From a virus, in IMG/VR virus record IMGVR_UViG_3300030116_006646, positions 1 to 33,284 of that record: a stretch of 33,284 nt of DNA, one strand, 5' to 3'. The notes under the pieces were generated by a model. It was not told where the DNA came from. It saw nothing but the letters and a program-made list of their open reading frames with translations, and made no database searches. The number at the start of each line of letters is the position of its first letter. Within the stretch, counting starts at the first letter, position 1. Positions 12,657 through 22,392 of the stretch are shown here, piece by piece. The position numbers and the translations under genes were made by a program.

Positions 12657-15109
12657 TATCTATACTTATTTAAACTTTCAATTATTTTGTATTGTTCTAA
12701 TAAAGATGATTGATCTTGTTCATTCATCTTAGGTAAAATAGTTTGATTTTCATAAGCTGTTGTTATTAAACCTTGACCACCACCAGCATTAGGTAATTTA
12801 GCAAAAGCAATAGCATTTGTAATATCGTCAATTGCTTGATTGTGTTTTACAGTTTTGGCAAAAGCATCATAAGTAAATCTTGATGTTAAAGTACCTTGAA
12901 TTCCAAATGCTTGAAATCCTGCGATCCCAGCTAATGATCTAAATGCACTACTAAAAATTTCTAAAAATTTTTTTCCACCTTTATCGACTTGTTTAAAATC
13001 ATTTATGTCAGTTGTTTTTTGTAATTCTTTTGCGAAACCTAATAAATCTTTTTGTTGTTCTTTGGTAAATAAAATTTTAGAAATTTCTTTACCATTCCCC
13101 TCAATCATTTCACTAACTTGTTTTACAAAAATTTTAGGATCAAATACTTCATTTGTTCCAACTTTTTTAAAAGAATTGTTTATCATTCTTTGAACTGATC
13201 CATCTACTAACAAATCAAATCCCTCTGATCCTTTAGGAAATATAGTTTTAGTTAATCTATTTAAAATATCAGTTGATTGTTTTACACTATTTGCACTTAA
13301 ACTAGCGTTACCATATAAATAATTATTTATTTGTAATGCACTATATTTACCATTTAAAATATTATTCACAAATGCACCAGCTTGATCTTTAACTTTACCT
13401 ACATTATTAGGCTCAAATATTTTTTTGATTTTACTAGCGTCAGCTCTTGCACTTTTAATAGCTTCTAAAACACTTTTATCGCCACTTGCCAATGCACCTT
13501 GTATAGTTTTATCGTAAAATTTATCAAACTCACCTTTTAAAGTAAGTAATGCTTTTTTATCAGTTGCATCTTTTGTAGTGCTTATAATTGTATTTAAGTT
13601 TCTTCTTTTAGCTTCTAAACTATCTAAAGTTATTTTAGTTACTTTATTGTCTTTAATACCTTTTAAAAATTTATCAAAATCATTCATCCAAGCTAGTGAT
13701 TTTGGTGTAATATCTTTATTAAGATTCATACCAATACCATCGCTACTTGATACAACTAACCTCATATTTTTAGTTACATTATTAACAATTGGTGATTTAA
13801 TCTTCCCAGTCCAATCGATAGCACTATATTTAGCATCAACTGCATTATCCATTTGAGATTTAATAGCGTTAATTTGATTTGTAATATTATCTATTGTATC
13901 TTCAACAGGTGTTTTTTGGCCTGGCAAAGTAGTAGTACGTTGAGTGTTTTTATTTCTAATTAAACTATTTCTAAATTTAGTAAGATAATCAAATGATTGT
14001 TTTAATTGTATCTCTGCTTGATAATTAACAATATTTTTTAAATCTTCTCCATGAACACCTTTTTTAGCTTGTTCAATCCATTTTAAAACTTTTTGATTTC
14101 CACTAGCTTGAGCTTTCCATAAAGATATTCCATACTTATTAGCACCAACAATTTGAACTGCTAAACTAGGCTCAATACCATCTTCTAAAGCTTGTGCGAA
14201 TTCTTTCATGACTCTTTTGTCATTTAATAAATTTAAATCTTCAAAATTTTGTTTAGCAATTGTTTTAGCTTTGTCGGTTATCATACCTTTGTTGTTTAGA
14301 TATAAACCACTTCCACTAAATATATTAAACTTACTAGGTAAAACTTTATTAACTCCATCTTTAACAATATTAAAACCACTAAATCTTGCTAAAAATTTTC
14401 CTATTGGCTCACCAGCCATTCCCATAGTTTGATTTAATAAAAGCCTATCATCTTCTATAATTGGAATTCCACCTTGACCTGCCTCTGATCCCATACCACT
14501 AGCTACAACATCTTGAGTTGCCCCAGTAGCAGATGCCATAGTACCTTGAGCTATTGATTTTTTTATAATTCCACCACCAACTTTTTTATAAACAAAACCA
14601 GCACCAGGGATGTATTGTAAAACTTGTGCAACTCCCTCAACTGCGTCTTTAAATGTAAAGCCTGGTTTATTTAAATAAAAAGTTCGATCAGTTCCTTTTT
14701 TTACTGCTCCATCAGGTAATGTAATAACAACATTATCAAATTTATCTCTTGATATGACAGCTTCAGGATATACGTTTTTTACCATATCGATTTGTGCTTC
14801 AACCGATGGTGTAATACTAAAACCTATTCCAAGCTTAATGGAGTTACCAATGTTAGTTAAGGGTGCATTATTTAATTCACCCATTTTAGAAAATTCTTCT
14901 CTATTGTTACCAGTAAAGAAATCACTTATAAAATTAATTGACTTATTAAAAAAACCTTGTTCTTTGTTTTTTTTCTCAATTGCTTTAGTTACTAATTCTT
15001 GTTCTTCACCCTCAACTTCATTTGAAGAAGTATCTACGTTGCTATATTTTTTTTTAATTAAAGCTTTTTCTATAAGATTTAATTCTTCTTCATTAGTTAC
15101 AACAGTCAT
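12656..15109 (-). CDS. Large internal-virion/DNA-ejection-like protein
   Basis: 817 residues. A charged N-terminus, a glycine/alanine-rich hydrophobic segment (about 150-210, VLQYIPGAGFVYKKVGGG) and a long helical body rich in Lys/Asn/Ile. No transglycosylase motif was found. The size, helical content, the amphipathic Gly-rich patch and the position after the tail genes fit an ejection protein that enters the host envelope at injection. It may instead be a fibre-associated structural protein. AAGGA before the ATG. Confidence 0.55.
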   Translation of the reverse strand: MTVVTNEEELNLIEKALIKKKYSNVDTSSNEVEGEEQELVTKAIEKKNKEQGFFNKSINFISDFFTGNNREEFSKMGELNNAPLTNIGNSIKLGIGFSITPSVEAQIDMVKNVYPEAVISRDKFDNVVITLPDGAVKKGTDRTFYLNKPGFTFKDAVEGVAQVLQYIPGAGFVYKKVGGGIIKKSIAQGTMASATGATQDVVASGMGSEAGQGGIPIIEDDRLLLNQTMGMAGEPIGKFLARFSGFNIVKDGVNKVLPSKFNIFSGSGLYLNNKGMITDKAKTIAKQNFEDLNLLNDKRVMKEFAQALEDGIEPSLAVQIVGANKYGISLWKAQASGNQKVLKWIEQAKKGVHGEDLKNIVNYQAEIQLKQSFDYLTKFRNSLIRNKNTQRTTTLPGQKTPVEDTIDNITNQINAIKSQMDNAVDAKYSAIDWTGKIKSPIVNNVTKNMRLVVSSSDGIGMNLNKDITPKSLAWMNDFDKFLKGIKDNKVTKITLDSLEAKRRNLNTIISTTKDATDKKALLTLKGEFDKFYDKTIQGALASGDKSVLEAIKSARADASKIKKIFEPNNVGKVKDQAGAFVNNILNGKYSALQINNYLYGNASLSANSVKQSTDILNRLTKTIFPKGSEGFDLLVDGSVQRMINNSFKKVGTNEVFDPKIFVKQVSEMIEGNGKEISKILFTKEQQKDLLGFAKELQKTTDINDFKQVDKGGKKFLEIFSSAFRSLAGIAGFQAFGIQGTLTSRFTYDAFAKTVKHNQAIDDITNAIAFAKLPNAGGGQGLITTAYENQTILPKMNEQDQSSLLEQYKIIESLNKYR

Positions 15110-15119
15110 GTTTTATTCC

Positions 15120-16184
15120 TTAAAGTGAATTAATTTTTTTATATTTTTTATTTTCTTCATCAATAATGTAATACCATTCACCATTTTCAGCTTGTATAAA
15201 ATTATCGTTATTTTTCATTTCCTCTAAATTTGTATTTGAAAGTTTAAGGATTTCTTCCATTTCTTCTTTTGGTATAATTGGATTTACAAGATCACCATTT
15301 TCATCTAAAGCGTTTGTGTATTCATCCCACATTTGATTAAAAGTCATCATTTTACCATTAACTTCTTTTTTAGTTAAAAGTGTGTTTAGACCATCATCAC
15401 CAGCTACCCACTCCTCTGCCATTTGTGCTTTTAAAATTTCTCTATCGTTAATAGCTTCTAAAATTCTTGCATTAGCTTTAATACCATCAGGGGTCATAGA
15501 TAAACTAGTAGTTAAACTTTCAAAAATATCCATTTCTTTTTCTGATATAGCACCTTTTGTTTGTGAGATTTTTCCAAACAATTGATTACCTGCTAATACA
15601 CCAATAACTTCTGTATTTTGTATTTGACTATTCATATCTCCTACATCACTTAACCATGAAACATCTAATCCAAAACCTTTAGCATATTTCATTAGATCAG
15701 CTAATATTGGAGCTACTTTACCAGTTTCTAAATTATCAGCTGCTATAGTAAGTAATTCTAAATCAATATTTTCTTTAGAAGCATTATCTGCTGTTTCTAA
15801 AATCTTATTAAAAACTTCACCTTGACCTTTACCAACTGTTTTTGAAAATTCAGTTTCCATTTTAGAACCTGTATTAACATTTAAGTTAGTTACAGGAGCA
15901 TTTGTTTTGTTAGTTTTAATTAATTCAATTTTATTTGTTGTTAAATTTCTTTGATAATTAGAATTATTATCTAACGATGGATTAGACTCTATTTCTTCTC
16001 TAGTTAAAATTTCATACTTATCTTTAGTTTTATTTGCATTAAAAAGTTTTTTTAGTTGACCAGCTTGTGCTATTGCAGGGAATATAGCTTCACCAACTCC
16101 TTTCCCCTGAGCTCCTTGTTGTAGCAAACCTGCAGCTACTAAAAATTCTTCGTCTTGTAAAAGTCCTTTAAAATTGATTGCCAT
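15120..16184 (-). CDS. Virion-associated protein, probable ejection protein 2
   Basis: 354 residues, starting MAINFKGLLQDEEFLVAAG followed by LLQQGAQGKGVGEAIFPAI, a Gly/Ala-rich amphipathic start. The body is helical, and the C-terminus is acidic and ends with Trp/Tyr strands (GEWYYIIDEENKKYK). Same locus and style as the ejection proteins on both sides. Not assignable to a family by eye. Confidence 0.55.
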   Translation of the reverse strand: MAINFKGLLQDEEFLVAAGLLQQGAQGKGVGEAIFPAIAQAGQLKKLFNANKTKDKYEILTREEIESNPSLDNNSNYQRNLTTNKIELIKTNKTNAPVTNLNVNTGSKMETEFSKTVGKGQGEVFNKILETADNASKENIDLELLTIAADNLETGKVAPILADLMKYAKGFGLDVSWLSDVGDMNSQIQNTEVIGVLAGNQLFGKISQTKGAISEKEMDIFESLTTSLSMTPDGIKANARILEAINDREILKAQMAEEWVAGDDGLNTLLTKKEVNGKMMTFNQMWDEYTNALDENGDLVNPIIPKEEMEEILKLSNTNLEEMKNNDNFIQAENGEWYYIIDEENKKYKKINSL

Positions 16185-16185
16185 A

Positions 16186-17223
16186 TTATATTAGTCCTTG
16201 ATTATCTAGTTCTTCTTCGAATGGATTTGCACTTGTCATACTTCTTGCATAATTTTGATTAAAAGTATTACCAAATCCAAATTGTTGATTGTTTGGTGTT
16301 AAGTTTAAAGTTTTTGCTATTTTATCTTTAGCGTTGTTGTAAGTTGTCATGTATGTAGATGAAACACCTAAATTAGTGTTTCCTAAATTCTTAAAATAAT
16401 CGTTGACCATAGAGTTTTGATTAGTTTGAACAGTTTTAACATCGTCAGGATTATCAAATTGAACTACATTATTGTTTTCATTACCACCACCATCATTATT
16501 AGAATTATCTGGTAATGTACTTTTATAATCAGTTTCATTAAATAAATAATCGTACTCTGGTGATCCTTTTACAATTACTCCATTAGGATTCCAATTTAAC
16601 CCTGTGCCTAACTCATACTCTTTTATCATAGCAGTAGTCATGTAATTGTTTCTTCTTTTTTTATTTGCAGAATTTGCAAAAGGGGAAAGAATTTCATTTA
16701 AAACATTTGCACTTATAAATGGTGAGTCAAAAATTCTTTCTAAAGAAGTTTTTCCACTTAAAGCATCATTAATATTTACACCTTGATCTACAAGATCAAC
16801 TACGTTTTGTGCAACAACTCTATCTTGTTGCGATTGTGTCATCGCTGTATTATATTTATTGCTTTGTTGTCCTTGAAAAGCACTTGTAGAGCCACCCCCA
16901 CTTGATTGAGAGCCACTATCATCTCTACCTCTATCCATATCACTAGATACATCACCACCAGCTCTATTTTGGCCAGGATCGGTTGATCCAAAACCATCAA
17001 AACTTAAAAGCCCTGATGCTCCAATATTTGCTTGATTATTTTTTAAAGAACCATGTAAATTAGCGTCTAGCAAAAGACCTTTTTCAGCATCAGTTATGTA
17101 TGCTAATTCTGTCTTTGGGCTATTAGGTGATGACTTCCAAAATCTAGGTGCTGTAACTTCTTGAGTTTCACCAAGATAATTTCTTACCCCACCTTGCATT
17201 ACAAAGTCTTTTTCTAATAACAT
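16186..17223 (-). CDS. Virion-associated protein with low-complexity centre
   Basis: 345 residues. N-terminus MLLEKDFVMQGGVRNYLGE and TAPRFWKSSPNSPKTELAYI; a Gly/Ser/Gln/Asp-rich centre (about 75-130); helical parts; then an Asn-rich stretch (NNDGGGNENNN). Disordered spacers suggest a flexible internal virion or ejection component. AAAGG precedes the ATG; an internal Met at residue 8 is an alternative start. Confidence 0.5.
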   Translation of the reverse strand: MLLEKDFVMQGGVRNYLGETQEVTAPRFWKSSPNSPKTELAYITDAEKGLLLDANLHGSLKNNQANIGASGLLSFDGFGSTDPGQNRAGGDVSSDMDRGRDDSGSQSSGGGSTSAFQGQQSNKYNTAMTQSQQDRVVAQNVVDLVDQGVNINDALSGKTSLERIFDSPFISANVLNEILSPFANSANKKRRNNYMTTAMIKEYELGTGLNWNPNGVIVKGSPEYDYLFNETDYKSTLPDNSNNDGGGNENNNVVQFDNPDDVKTVQTNQNSMVNDYFKNLGNTNLGVSSTYMTTYNNAKDKIAKTLNLTPNNQQFGFGNTFNQNYARSMTSANPFEEELDNQGLI

Positions 17224-17231
17224 TTTAACCT

Positions 17232-17342
17232 TTATAAAATTATCGAAACAACAAATAGAATAGCAAGACCCATCACATATTTAGATGTTCTTTTATTTAT
17301 ATCAGTTTCTATATCAAAAATTATTTTTTTTATTTTATTCAT
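17232..17342 (-). CDS. Single-pass membrane microprotein (36 aa)
   Basis: ATG at 17342 shares a TAATG junction with the end of the 230-aa gene. It reads MNKIKKIIFDIETDINKRTS and then a membrane segment (VMGLAILFVVSIIL). It fills the gap between two virion genes, so translation is likely. Possibly a membrane-active ejection accessory. Confidence 0.6.
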   Translation of the reverse strand: MNKIKKIIFDIETDINKRTSKYVMGLAILFVVSIIL

Positions 17343-18034
17343 TATAATAATCCCCCTAATAATCCACCTACAACAGCACCACCAATTCCTGGTGCAATCA
17401 TATTACCAATTAAAGCACCACCTAAACCTTGTGTTACTCTATTTGGATTGTTAACAGTTTGTTGAACAGGAAATCCTGTAGCAATAGGATTTACCAAAGA
17501 TGAATATTGTTGTAATGATTGAAATGGTGCTAAATTTTGTTGTCTTTGAATATTCTCTAACTGAGCACCAACTTGAGTTAATGTTGGAGAAGCACTAGCA
17601 ATACCTAATTGTCTTTGTCTTTCTCTTTCATAAGAATCGAAAGCGTATGGCAAAGCTTCTTGAGTTATACCACTTAGAATTTGTTGTTGACTCATTGGCG
17701 ACCCTGGTGTTCGACCCATTCCACTAAACTCACTATTAACTGCTGTAGCAATTTGATTAGCACTACCTTGAAGCATTGGAGATAAAAAAGGATTTAAATA
17801 TTTCCCACTTAATGTGTCGGCTAATTGTTGTTGCGAAGCATTGGCCATAAGCTCTTGTTGAGCAAGGCCTTGAGTTGTTTGAGTTGTTGGTGCTACATAT
17901 CCACTAGCACTTACACCTTGATTATATAAATTACCTGCCTCTGAAATAATTTGATTTAACGCAGGTTGTGCTGGTGCATATGGGTTGACTTGTGCTTGAC
18001 TACCCCCACCACTTGATCCACCACCAAATGACAT
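17342..18034 (-). CDS. Gly/Gln-rich virion protein, probable ejection protein 1
   Basis: 230 residues: a glycine-rich start (MSFGGGSSGGGSQAQ), a Gln/Ala/Ser helical body with many QQ pairs, and a C-terminal glycine-zipper hydrophobic tail (about 205-230, GGALIGNMIAPGIGGAVVGG). Glycine zippers insert in membranes, as in ejection proteins of P22/T7-like phages. AAGGAGAA precedes the start. Assignment rests on composition and position. Confidence 0.6.
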   Translation of the reverse strand: MSFGGGSSGGGSQAQVNPYAPAQPALNQIISEAGNLYNQGVSASGYVAPTTQTTQGLAQQELMANASQQQLADTLSGKYLNPFLSPMLQGSANQIATAVNSEFSGMGRTPGSPMSQQQILSGITQEALPYAFDSYERERQRQLGIASASPTLTQVGAQLENIQRQQNLAPFQSLQQYSSLVNPIATGFPVQQTVNNPNRVTQGLGGALIGNMIAPGIGGAVVGGLLGGLL

Positions 18035-18477
18035 TAGTTATTCTCCTTTTTAATTAATTGTTTTTCAAGAACTACATGAGTTCTTTTATAGTCGTAATTT
18101 TGTAAAACTTTTTGCCAACCAACTCTAGCGTTAAGTTCCATAAGATCACAATTTTGTTCTAAAGCAAAATCTTCAAGCACTTGAATAAGAGCTGTCCATT
18201 TTTGCCTATGCCTACCTGTCATAATAAATATTTGACAAGATTTTTTTAGCTTACGTTGTATTACTTCTGTTACAACAACCCCATAATATTTTTCTAAAGT
18301 TTTAGATTTGTTTTTATCCCAAATAATCCACAATTGCATTTTGTTTTCTTTCAAACAATCTAAAACAAATTGTGAGTCAGTATAATCGCCTGAGTAAGTT
18401 AAAGCATTTTGTATATCTTGTTTAACTAAACTCCAAACTTCATCAACATTAGAAGTTGGTATTCTTACAAGTTTCAT
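18034..18477 (-). CDS. GNAT-fold protein of the virion locus (T7 gp13-like)
   Basis: 147 residues: LVRIPTSNVDEVWSLVKQDI, YYGVVVTEV, QIFIMTGRHRQKW, ALIQVLEDFALEQNC, LMELNARVGWQKVLQNY. This follows the N-acetyltransferase fold order, with the RxGW...xxxGY end, but the acetyl-CoA P-loop is GRHRQKW rather than RGxGxG/A. Proteins like this are found at the T7 gp13/DUF2833 place in podovirus tail modules, where they help assembly. Catalysis is uncertain. Confidence 0.6.
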   Translation of the reverse strand: MKLVRIPTSNVDEVWSLVKQDIQNALTYSGDYTDSQFVLDCLKENKMQLWIIWDKNKSKTLEKYYGVVVTEVIQRKLKKSCQIFIMTGRHRQKWTALIQVLEDFALEQNCDLMELNARVGWQKVLQNYDYKRTHVVLEKQLIKKENN

Positions 18478-18806
18478 TAAGTTACACTTAAATAATTTAA
18501 TCCTATGTGAACACTATCTGATGTACTTGTAGTAGCCTTTAACACATCATTACTTTCTAATACTAAAGGCTGTGATAATATTTCTATTGAAGTATTAGCA
18601 CTTAAATTTTGTGTGTGTAGTATTGTAAATTCAGTATTACTTTGTGAGCTATCCAAAACATCCATAGATATATTTGGAGTGTTGCCACTATTATTGGTAA
18701 CTCTTATTGATTTTACAATTAAAGTTTCGTTATTACTTGATGTTAATAAAGCAGTTTCATTAGTTGTAGCTAAAGCAACTCCTTTAAATTTATATTGATT
18801 TGCCAT
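18477..18806 (-). CDS. Small beta-rich tail/neck structural protein
   Basis: 109 residues, strand-rich and Thr/Ser/Asn-rich, with the start MANQYKFKGVALATTNE and regular strands (LIVKSIRVTNNSG, NISMDVLDSS, SIEILSQPLVL). The look is of a jelly-roll or fibre-collar structural protein widely encoded next to marine phage fibres. TAATG overlap with the GNAT gene. Confidence 0.6.
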   Translation of the reverse strand: MANQYKFKGVALATTNETALLTSSNNETLIVKSIRVTNNSGNTPNISMDVLDSSQSNTEFTILHTQNLSANTSIEILSQPLVLESNDVLKATTSTSDSVHIGLNYLSVT

Positions 18807-18808
18807 AA

Positions 18809-19831
18809 TTATCTAGCTGTACATGGTACGTTATTACTGCCAACCAAACTCTGACCAAATGCCATAAAAATACATTCTCTACCAGCTGTATTAGAACCAC
18901 TACCACCAGTAAATTTAAAACCATTTGAAACTATGTCTATTGAATGATTGGCATTAGATGTATATTCTGCTGCATTACCATCTGCTTCTAAAAATTGTTG
19001 AACATTATTATAACCAGGTCTTTTATTATCATACATAAACCAATTTCCAGATGTTATAGCTTTTACTATAATAAATGCTGGAGCAAAACCACAGTATACG
19101 AATGTACCATCTGTACTACCATTTCCAGTTAAAGAACCAAACTTGCTATAACCAGTTTTCTCTGCGAAACAATAAGCAATCATATTTCCACTATTAACTG
19201 AAACATCAGAACCTAAAGTAATAATTGAAGATGATGGTGCAGTATCTTGGAAATGTCCTGAAAATGTTCCAGCAGCATCAGTTGTACTTAAATACATATA
19301 TTTAGTTGCACCTATTCCTACATGATATACAGGCCAAGCATATGAACTACTTCTATTTTTAAAAATCATCATTTTAGGAACTGCTCCTAAACCATGACCA
19401 ACTGTAGCATTAGCACTTGTACCTGTATAAGACACAATACTAAATCCTGCTGTTGTATTAACACTAACAGTTGAGTTTATAGAACCATCAGTATTAGATG
19501 AACCTGCACCATTTGCTTTCCAGTTCCATGATGCAAAAGTACCAGAAGAATTATTTGCATCTCCATTTGTACCCACTGTAAATCCATCACTATCAAATGA
19601 AGAAAGTTTTTGTGCGTCTGTGCTTTCAGCAGCATTAGAATTAGAATATAAAACTTTTGTAGCACCAGAAATTGCATTGTGTAAGTGATGATTTGTTGCA
19701 GAGTTTCGTCTTTTAATCCATGTAAAATCTGGTTGAAATCCAACACCAGTTATTGAATTTGAACTTCCAGTACCATTATAAAGTTTAGTATTAAAATGTG
19801 CTGTCGATTTATTTATAGTTGTGTATGCCAT
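18809..19831 (-). CDS. Tail fibre/adhesin with DUF7483-type repeats
   Basis: 340 residues built of about three beta modules: GVGFQPDFTWIKRRN (about 28), GLGAVPKMMIFKNRSS (about 150) and GFAPAFIIVKAI (about 247). Each is followed by a small aromatic/Gly-rich strand set (SWNWKANG, IAYCFAEK, FMAFGQS). This (G..P.F...K) repeat is typical of the DUF7483 family in marine phage tail appendages. Likely displayed on the tail and involved in binding the host surface. Confidence 0.75.
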   Translation of the reverse strand: MAYTTINKSTAHFNTKLYNGTGSSNSITGVGFQPDFTWIKRRNSATNHHLHNAISGATKVLYSNSNAAESTDAQKLSSFDSDGFTVGTNGDANNSSGTFASWNWKANGAGSSNTDGSINSTVSVNTTAGFSIVSYTGTSANATVGHGLGAVPKMMIFKNRSSSYAWPVYHVGIGATKYMYLSTTDAAGTFSGHFQDTAPSSSIITLGSDVSVNSGNMIAYCFAEKTGYSKFGSLTGNGSTDGTFVYCGFAPAFIIVKAITSGNWFMYDNKRPGYNNVQQFLEADGNAAEYTSNANHSIDIVSNGFKFTGGSGSNTAGRECIFMAFGQSLVGSNNVPCTAR

Positions 19832-19832
19832 A

Positions 19833-21152
19833 TTATTCGTTTAACCCCTTTGTTGATAAAGCAGTATATCCTGTTGGTACATCATATTCAAATATTCCAT
19901 TACCACTTGCGTTAGTTCCTGCACTAGATACTGCTGTTGTTCCGAAATAACCATTGCCGAAGTTTGCATTACAATAATTGGAATGTGTTGTAGCATCTCC
20001 CCATGCAAAGAAATAAGTTCCAGCAGTTATTGTTATCGCTCCTGTGCTTGTAGTTGGGTCAGCACTATTTTGCCATGTTCCATTTTTACTAAAAAATAAT
20101 CTGTTATTATCTAAATCCATAGCTACACCAATAATATCATTTTGTGTCCAAGTATTCCCACTCCATGAAATATTAGAATTATTATTTCTTACATATCCTG
20201 TATTATCATAATAACCCCAAGAAGTAGATGTGCTTCCTAATTGAGCAGACGCAGATGTTGTTGGAGATTGTGTAATACCTACAAGTTGTCTATAAGGTGT
20301 AGCAGAGCCACCATTGTGTTTCAATTCAAAATAATATTTACCAGAAGATGCTGCTAAAGTTGATGTGTTCCAAGTTTCAATACTAGAACCACCACTATCT
20401 AAACCAGTATTACCAGAACCAAATGTTGAACTAGCATAATAATTATCTAAAGGATTCCATGTAGCAAAAACATTACTTGGATTATCTTCTGTTTTTGTAA
20501 GTGTACCACTAGAAAGTGTTAAGTTATTAGTATTTGGAGATTGATCTGTTAAAGAATTACCATCTTTTAAAATAAAGAAACCATTTGTTCCATAAGATAC
20601 ACTTGGAGAAGTTTTTATTTTCCATTCACCAGTTGTACTATCTGTTTCGCCAAAGTCTGATGCAGAATAAGCATAATTATCACAAAAATGAACATGAGAA
20701 AGAGAGCCATCAAAATAATTTCCACTAGCACCATTATTTCCTATTGCAGTGTAAGTTGTATAATTAATTAAACTTTCTCTACCAGATGTTGGATTTATTC
20801 TTGTACTAAAAGAAGTTTCTTCAACCCCATTAACCCAAATTTTCATTCTATCGTCTGCTGTAGAGTTATTAGTATCCCATCTACAAACAATGTGATACCA
20901 AGCATTTACATCTCTAAACACTCTACTAGTAATTAAATTTCCCATATTAGTATAACTTCCAGCTTGAAAGCTACCCCATGATAATTTACCATCTGTATGA
21001 AAAGCTATTTTGTCTTTGTTGCTACTATCAAGATGAGATCCAACTACACAATTTTCGTTTGACAAGTTACTTCTTTTAACCCAAAAACTAATTGTCCATT
21101 TTGTTCTTGTTCCACTTGAAGTTGTTGATACTGATAATTTTGTACTAGCCAT
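19833..21152 (-). CDS. Tail adhesin with LamG and SPRY domains
   Basis: 439 residues. The first half (TKWTISFWVKRSNLSN, MKIWVNGVEETSF, YTAIGNNGASGNYFDG) is a concanavalin-like LamG lectin fold. The second half (WNTSTLAASSGKYYFELK, QLVGITQ, WGYYDNTGYVR, DIIGVAMDLDNNRLFFSKNG) is a clear SPRY domain. Both bind carbohydrate or protein and suit receptor recognition. SPRY is best known from eukaryotes but recurs in marine phage fibres. TAATG junction with the upstream gene. Confidence 0.8.
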   Translation of the reverse strand: MASTKLSVSTTSSGTRTKWTISFWVKRSNLSNENCVVGSHLDSSNKDKIAFHTDGKLSWGSFQAGSYTNMGNLITSRVFRDVNAWYHIVCRWDTNNSTADDRMKIWVNGVEETSFSTRINPTSGRESLINYTTYTAIGNNGASGNYFDGSLSHVHFCDNYAYSASDFGETDSTTGEWKIKTSPSVSYGTNGFFILKDGNSLTDQSPNTNNLTLSSGTLTKTEDNPSNVFATWNPLDNYYASSTFGSGNTGLDSGGSSIETWNTSTLAASSGKYYFELKHNGGSATPYRQLVGITQSPTTSASAQLGSTSTSWGYYDNTGYVRNNNSNISWSGNTWTQNDIIGVAMDLDNNRLFFSKNGTWQNSADPTTSTGAITITAGTYFFAWGDATTHSNYCNANFGNGYFGTTAVSSAGTNASGNGIFEYDVPTGYTALSTKGLNE

Positions 21153-22033
21153 TAGTTAAATTGTCCTCCACCTGTTGCACCGAAGCTAGATGTTAAGCTA
21201 AATGCTCTATCAACTGTTTGATTTTCAGCATCGGTTATTCTTAATGTAAAATTGTATAAAGTTGGTGTAGTTGAAGTTCCACCAAAATCAGTTGTTGTTA
21301 TTGCACCTGTTGAACTATTTAATGAACAATTAGCCCCAGATGATGCAGTTAATACATTTCCACCTGATGTAACTTCACTAAATGTTATTGCACTATCAGA
21401 TGATCCTGCAACTGTCGCAACTGTACCACTAAAATTTCCTGCAATCGTTCCAAGAGAACCTGCAGCTGTTGAAAAACTTGGCGCAGTAGAAGCTGTTATA
21501 ATATTGTTTGTTGATCTACCAGCTAGACCATTTGGATTTTCAACTCTAACATAATAGTTACCTGATGCTAAAGTTACATTAACTGATAATGTTGTAGCAT
21601 TAGTAAATGAAACTGTGTTTGCATTTGTTATAGCCCCAGTTGAGCCATTAACAAATTGTACTTGTGGTATAGAAACAAATCCTGTCCCTGTAATACTTAT
21701 CGTTGTAGCTGTAGCTGGTGCAATTGTTTGAGATACATTGGCCACTGTTGGTTTTGTTTCTACAGCGTCTATCCAAGATAATTGATTTGTATTATTTCCA
21801 TTAGTAGCAAGTACCTGTCCATTTGTTCCTACATTTTGTGGTAAAATTAAATTATAAGACTGCCCTGCTGAATGTGGTGGTGCTTGTATAGACACCCCAT
21901 GACTGTTTTGACTACAATTCAATGTTAGTTTCGCATCAGCACTAGAGCCATCACCCTTAATTTTTAATACAGGGTTTTCTATTGTGCTAGTAGTTCCTGA
22001 AACTATATTTCCAAGATTCCTTGCTTTAGACAT
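21152..22033 (-). CDS. Fibre protein with IPT and Ig-like domains
   Basis: 293 residues. N-terminal beta domain (KARNLGNIVSGTTSTIENP) seen in many phage fibre anchors, an IPT/TIG-like domain (PTVANVSQTIAPATATTISI, NYYVRVENPNGLAG), and an Ig/cadherin-like domain at the C-terminus (TGAITTTDFGGTSTTPTLYN, FTLRITDAENQ). Suits a tail fibre stalk or accessory adhesin. Confidence 0.7.
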   Translation of the reverse strand: MSKARNLGNIVSGTTSTIENPVLKIKGDGSSADAKLTLNCSQNSHGVSIQAPPHSAGQSYNLILPQNVGTNGQVLATNGNNTNQLSWIDAVETKPTVANVSQTIAPATATTISITGTGFVSIPQVQFVNGSTGAITNANTVSFTNATTLSVNVTLASGNYYVRVENPNGLAGRSTNNIITASTAPSFSTAAGSLGTIAGNFSGTVATVAGSSDSAITFSEVTSGGNVLTASSGANCSLNSSTGAITTTDFGGTSTTPTLYNFTLRITDAENQTVDRAFSLTSSFGATGGGQFN

Positions 22034-22066
22034 TATTTAATTTTCCTTTATTATTTTGAATTTTGT

Positions 22067-22094
22067 TATGGCTAGATATTTCTACCTAGCCATA
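22067..22094. other. Stem-loop between fibre genes
   Basis: Perfect 9-bp stem TATGGCTAG/CTAGCCATA, loop of 10 bases, in the 65-base gap between the 91-aa and IPT-domain genes. No T run follows on the message strand. A candidate mRNA processing or stability element. Confidence 0.5.
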
Positions 22095-22098
22095 TAAT

Positions 22099-22374
22099 TT
22101 ACAATACAATCGTATTAGCTTCTTCTTCAGTTAATGCTTCACCTGAAATAAGTTTAGCTTTTGCACTAGCTTTAAGATTTGCTTGTGCAGTAGCTTCATC
22201 TTCTTCAGATGGTAACTCTGCAACTTTAGCATCAATAGTAGCCATATCAATTGGTGTCATATCTTTCCAATCAATAGTAATTACACCATCTGCATCACAT
22301 CTAAGTTCAACATCAGGAGCAACACCATTATTTAATGATGTTAATGCTTTTCCATATTGTTCTATTTTTGACAT
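22099..22374 (-). CDS. Small fibre-locus protein, possible fibre assembly factor
   Basis: 91 residues, acidic, helical at the C-terminus: ANLKASAKAKLISGEALTEE, then EANTIVL, an ending I recognise from small phage proteins near fibre genes. The middle has DADGVITIDWKDMTPID. AAGGAG precedes the start. Possibly a fibre chaperone or a host-range accessory. Confidence 0.6.
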   Translation of the reverse strand: MSKIEQYGKALTSLNNGVAPDVELRCDADGVITIDWKDMTPIDMATIDAKVAELPSEEDEATAQANLKASAKAKLISGEALTEEEANTIVL

Positions 22375-22392
22375 CTTATTTCTCCTTAATTA

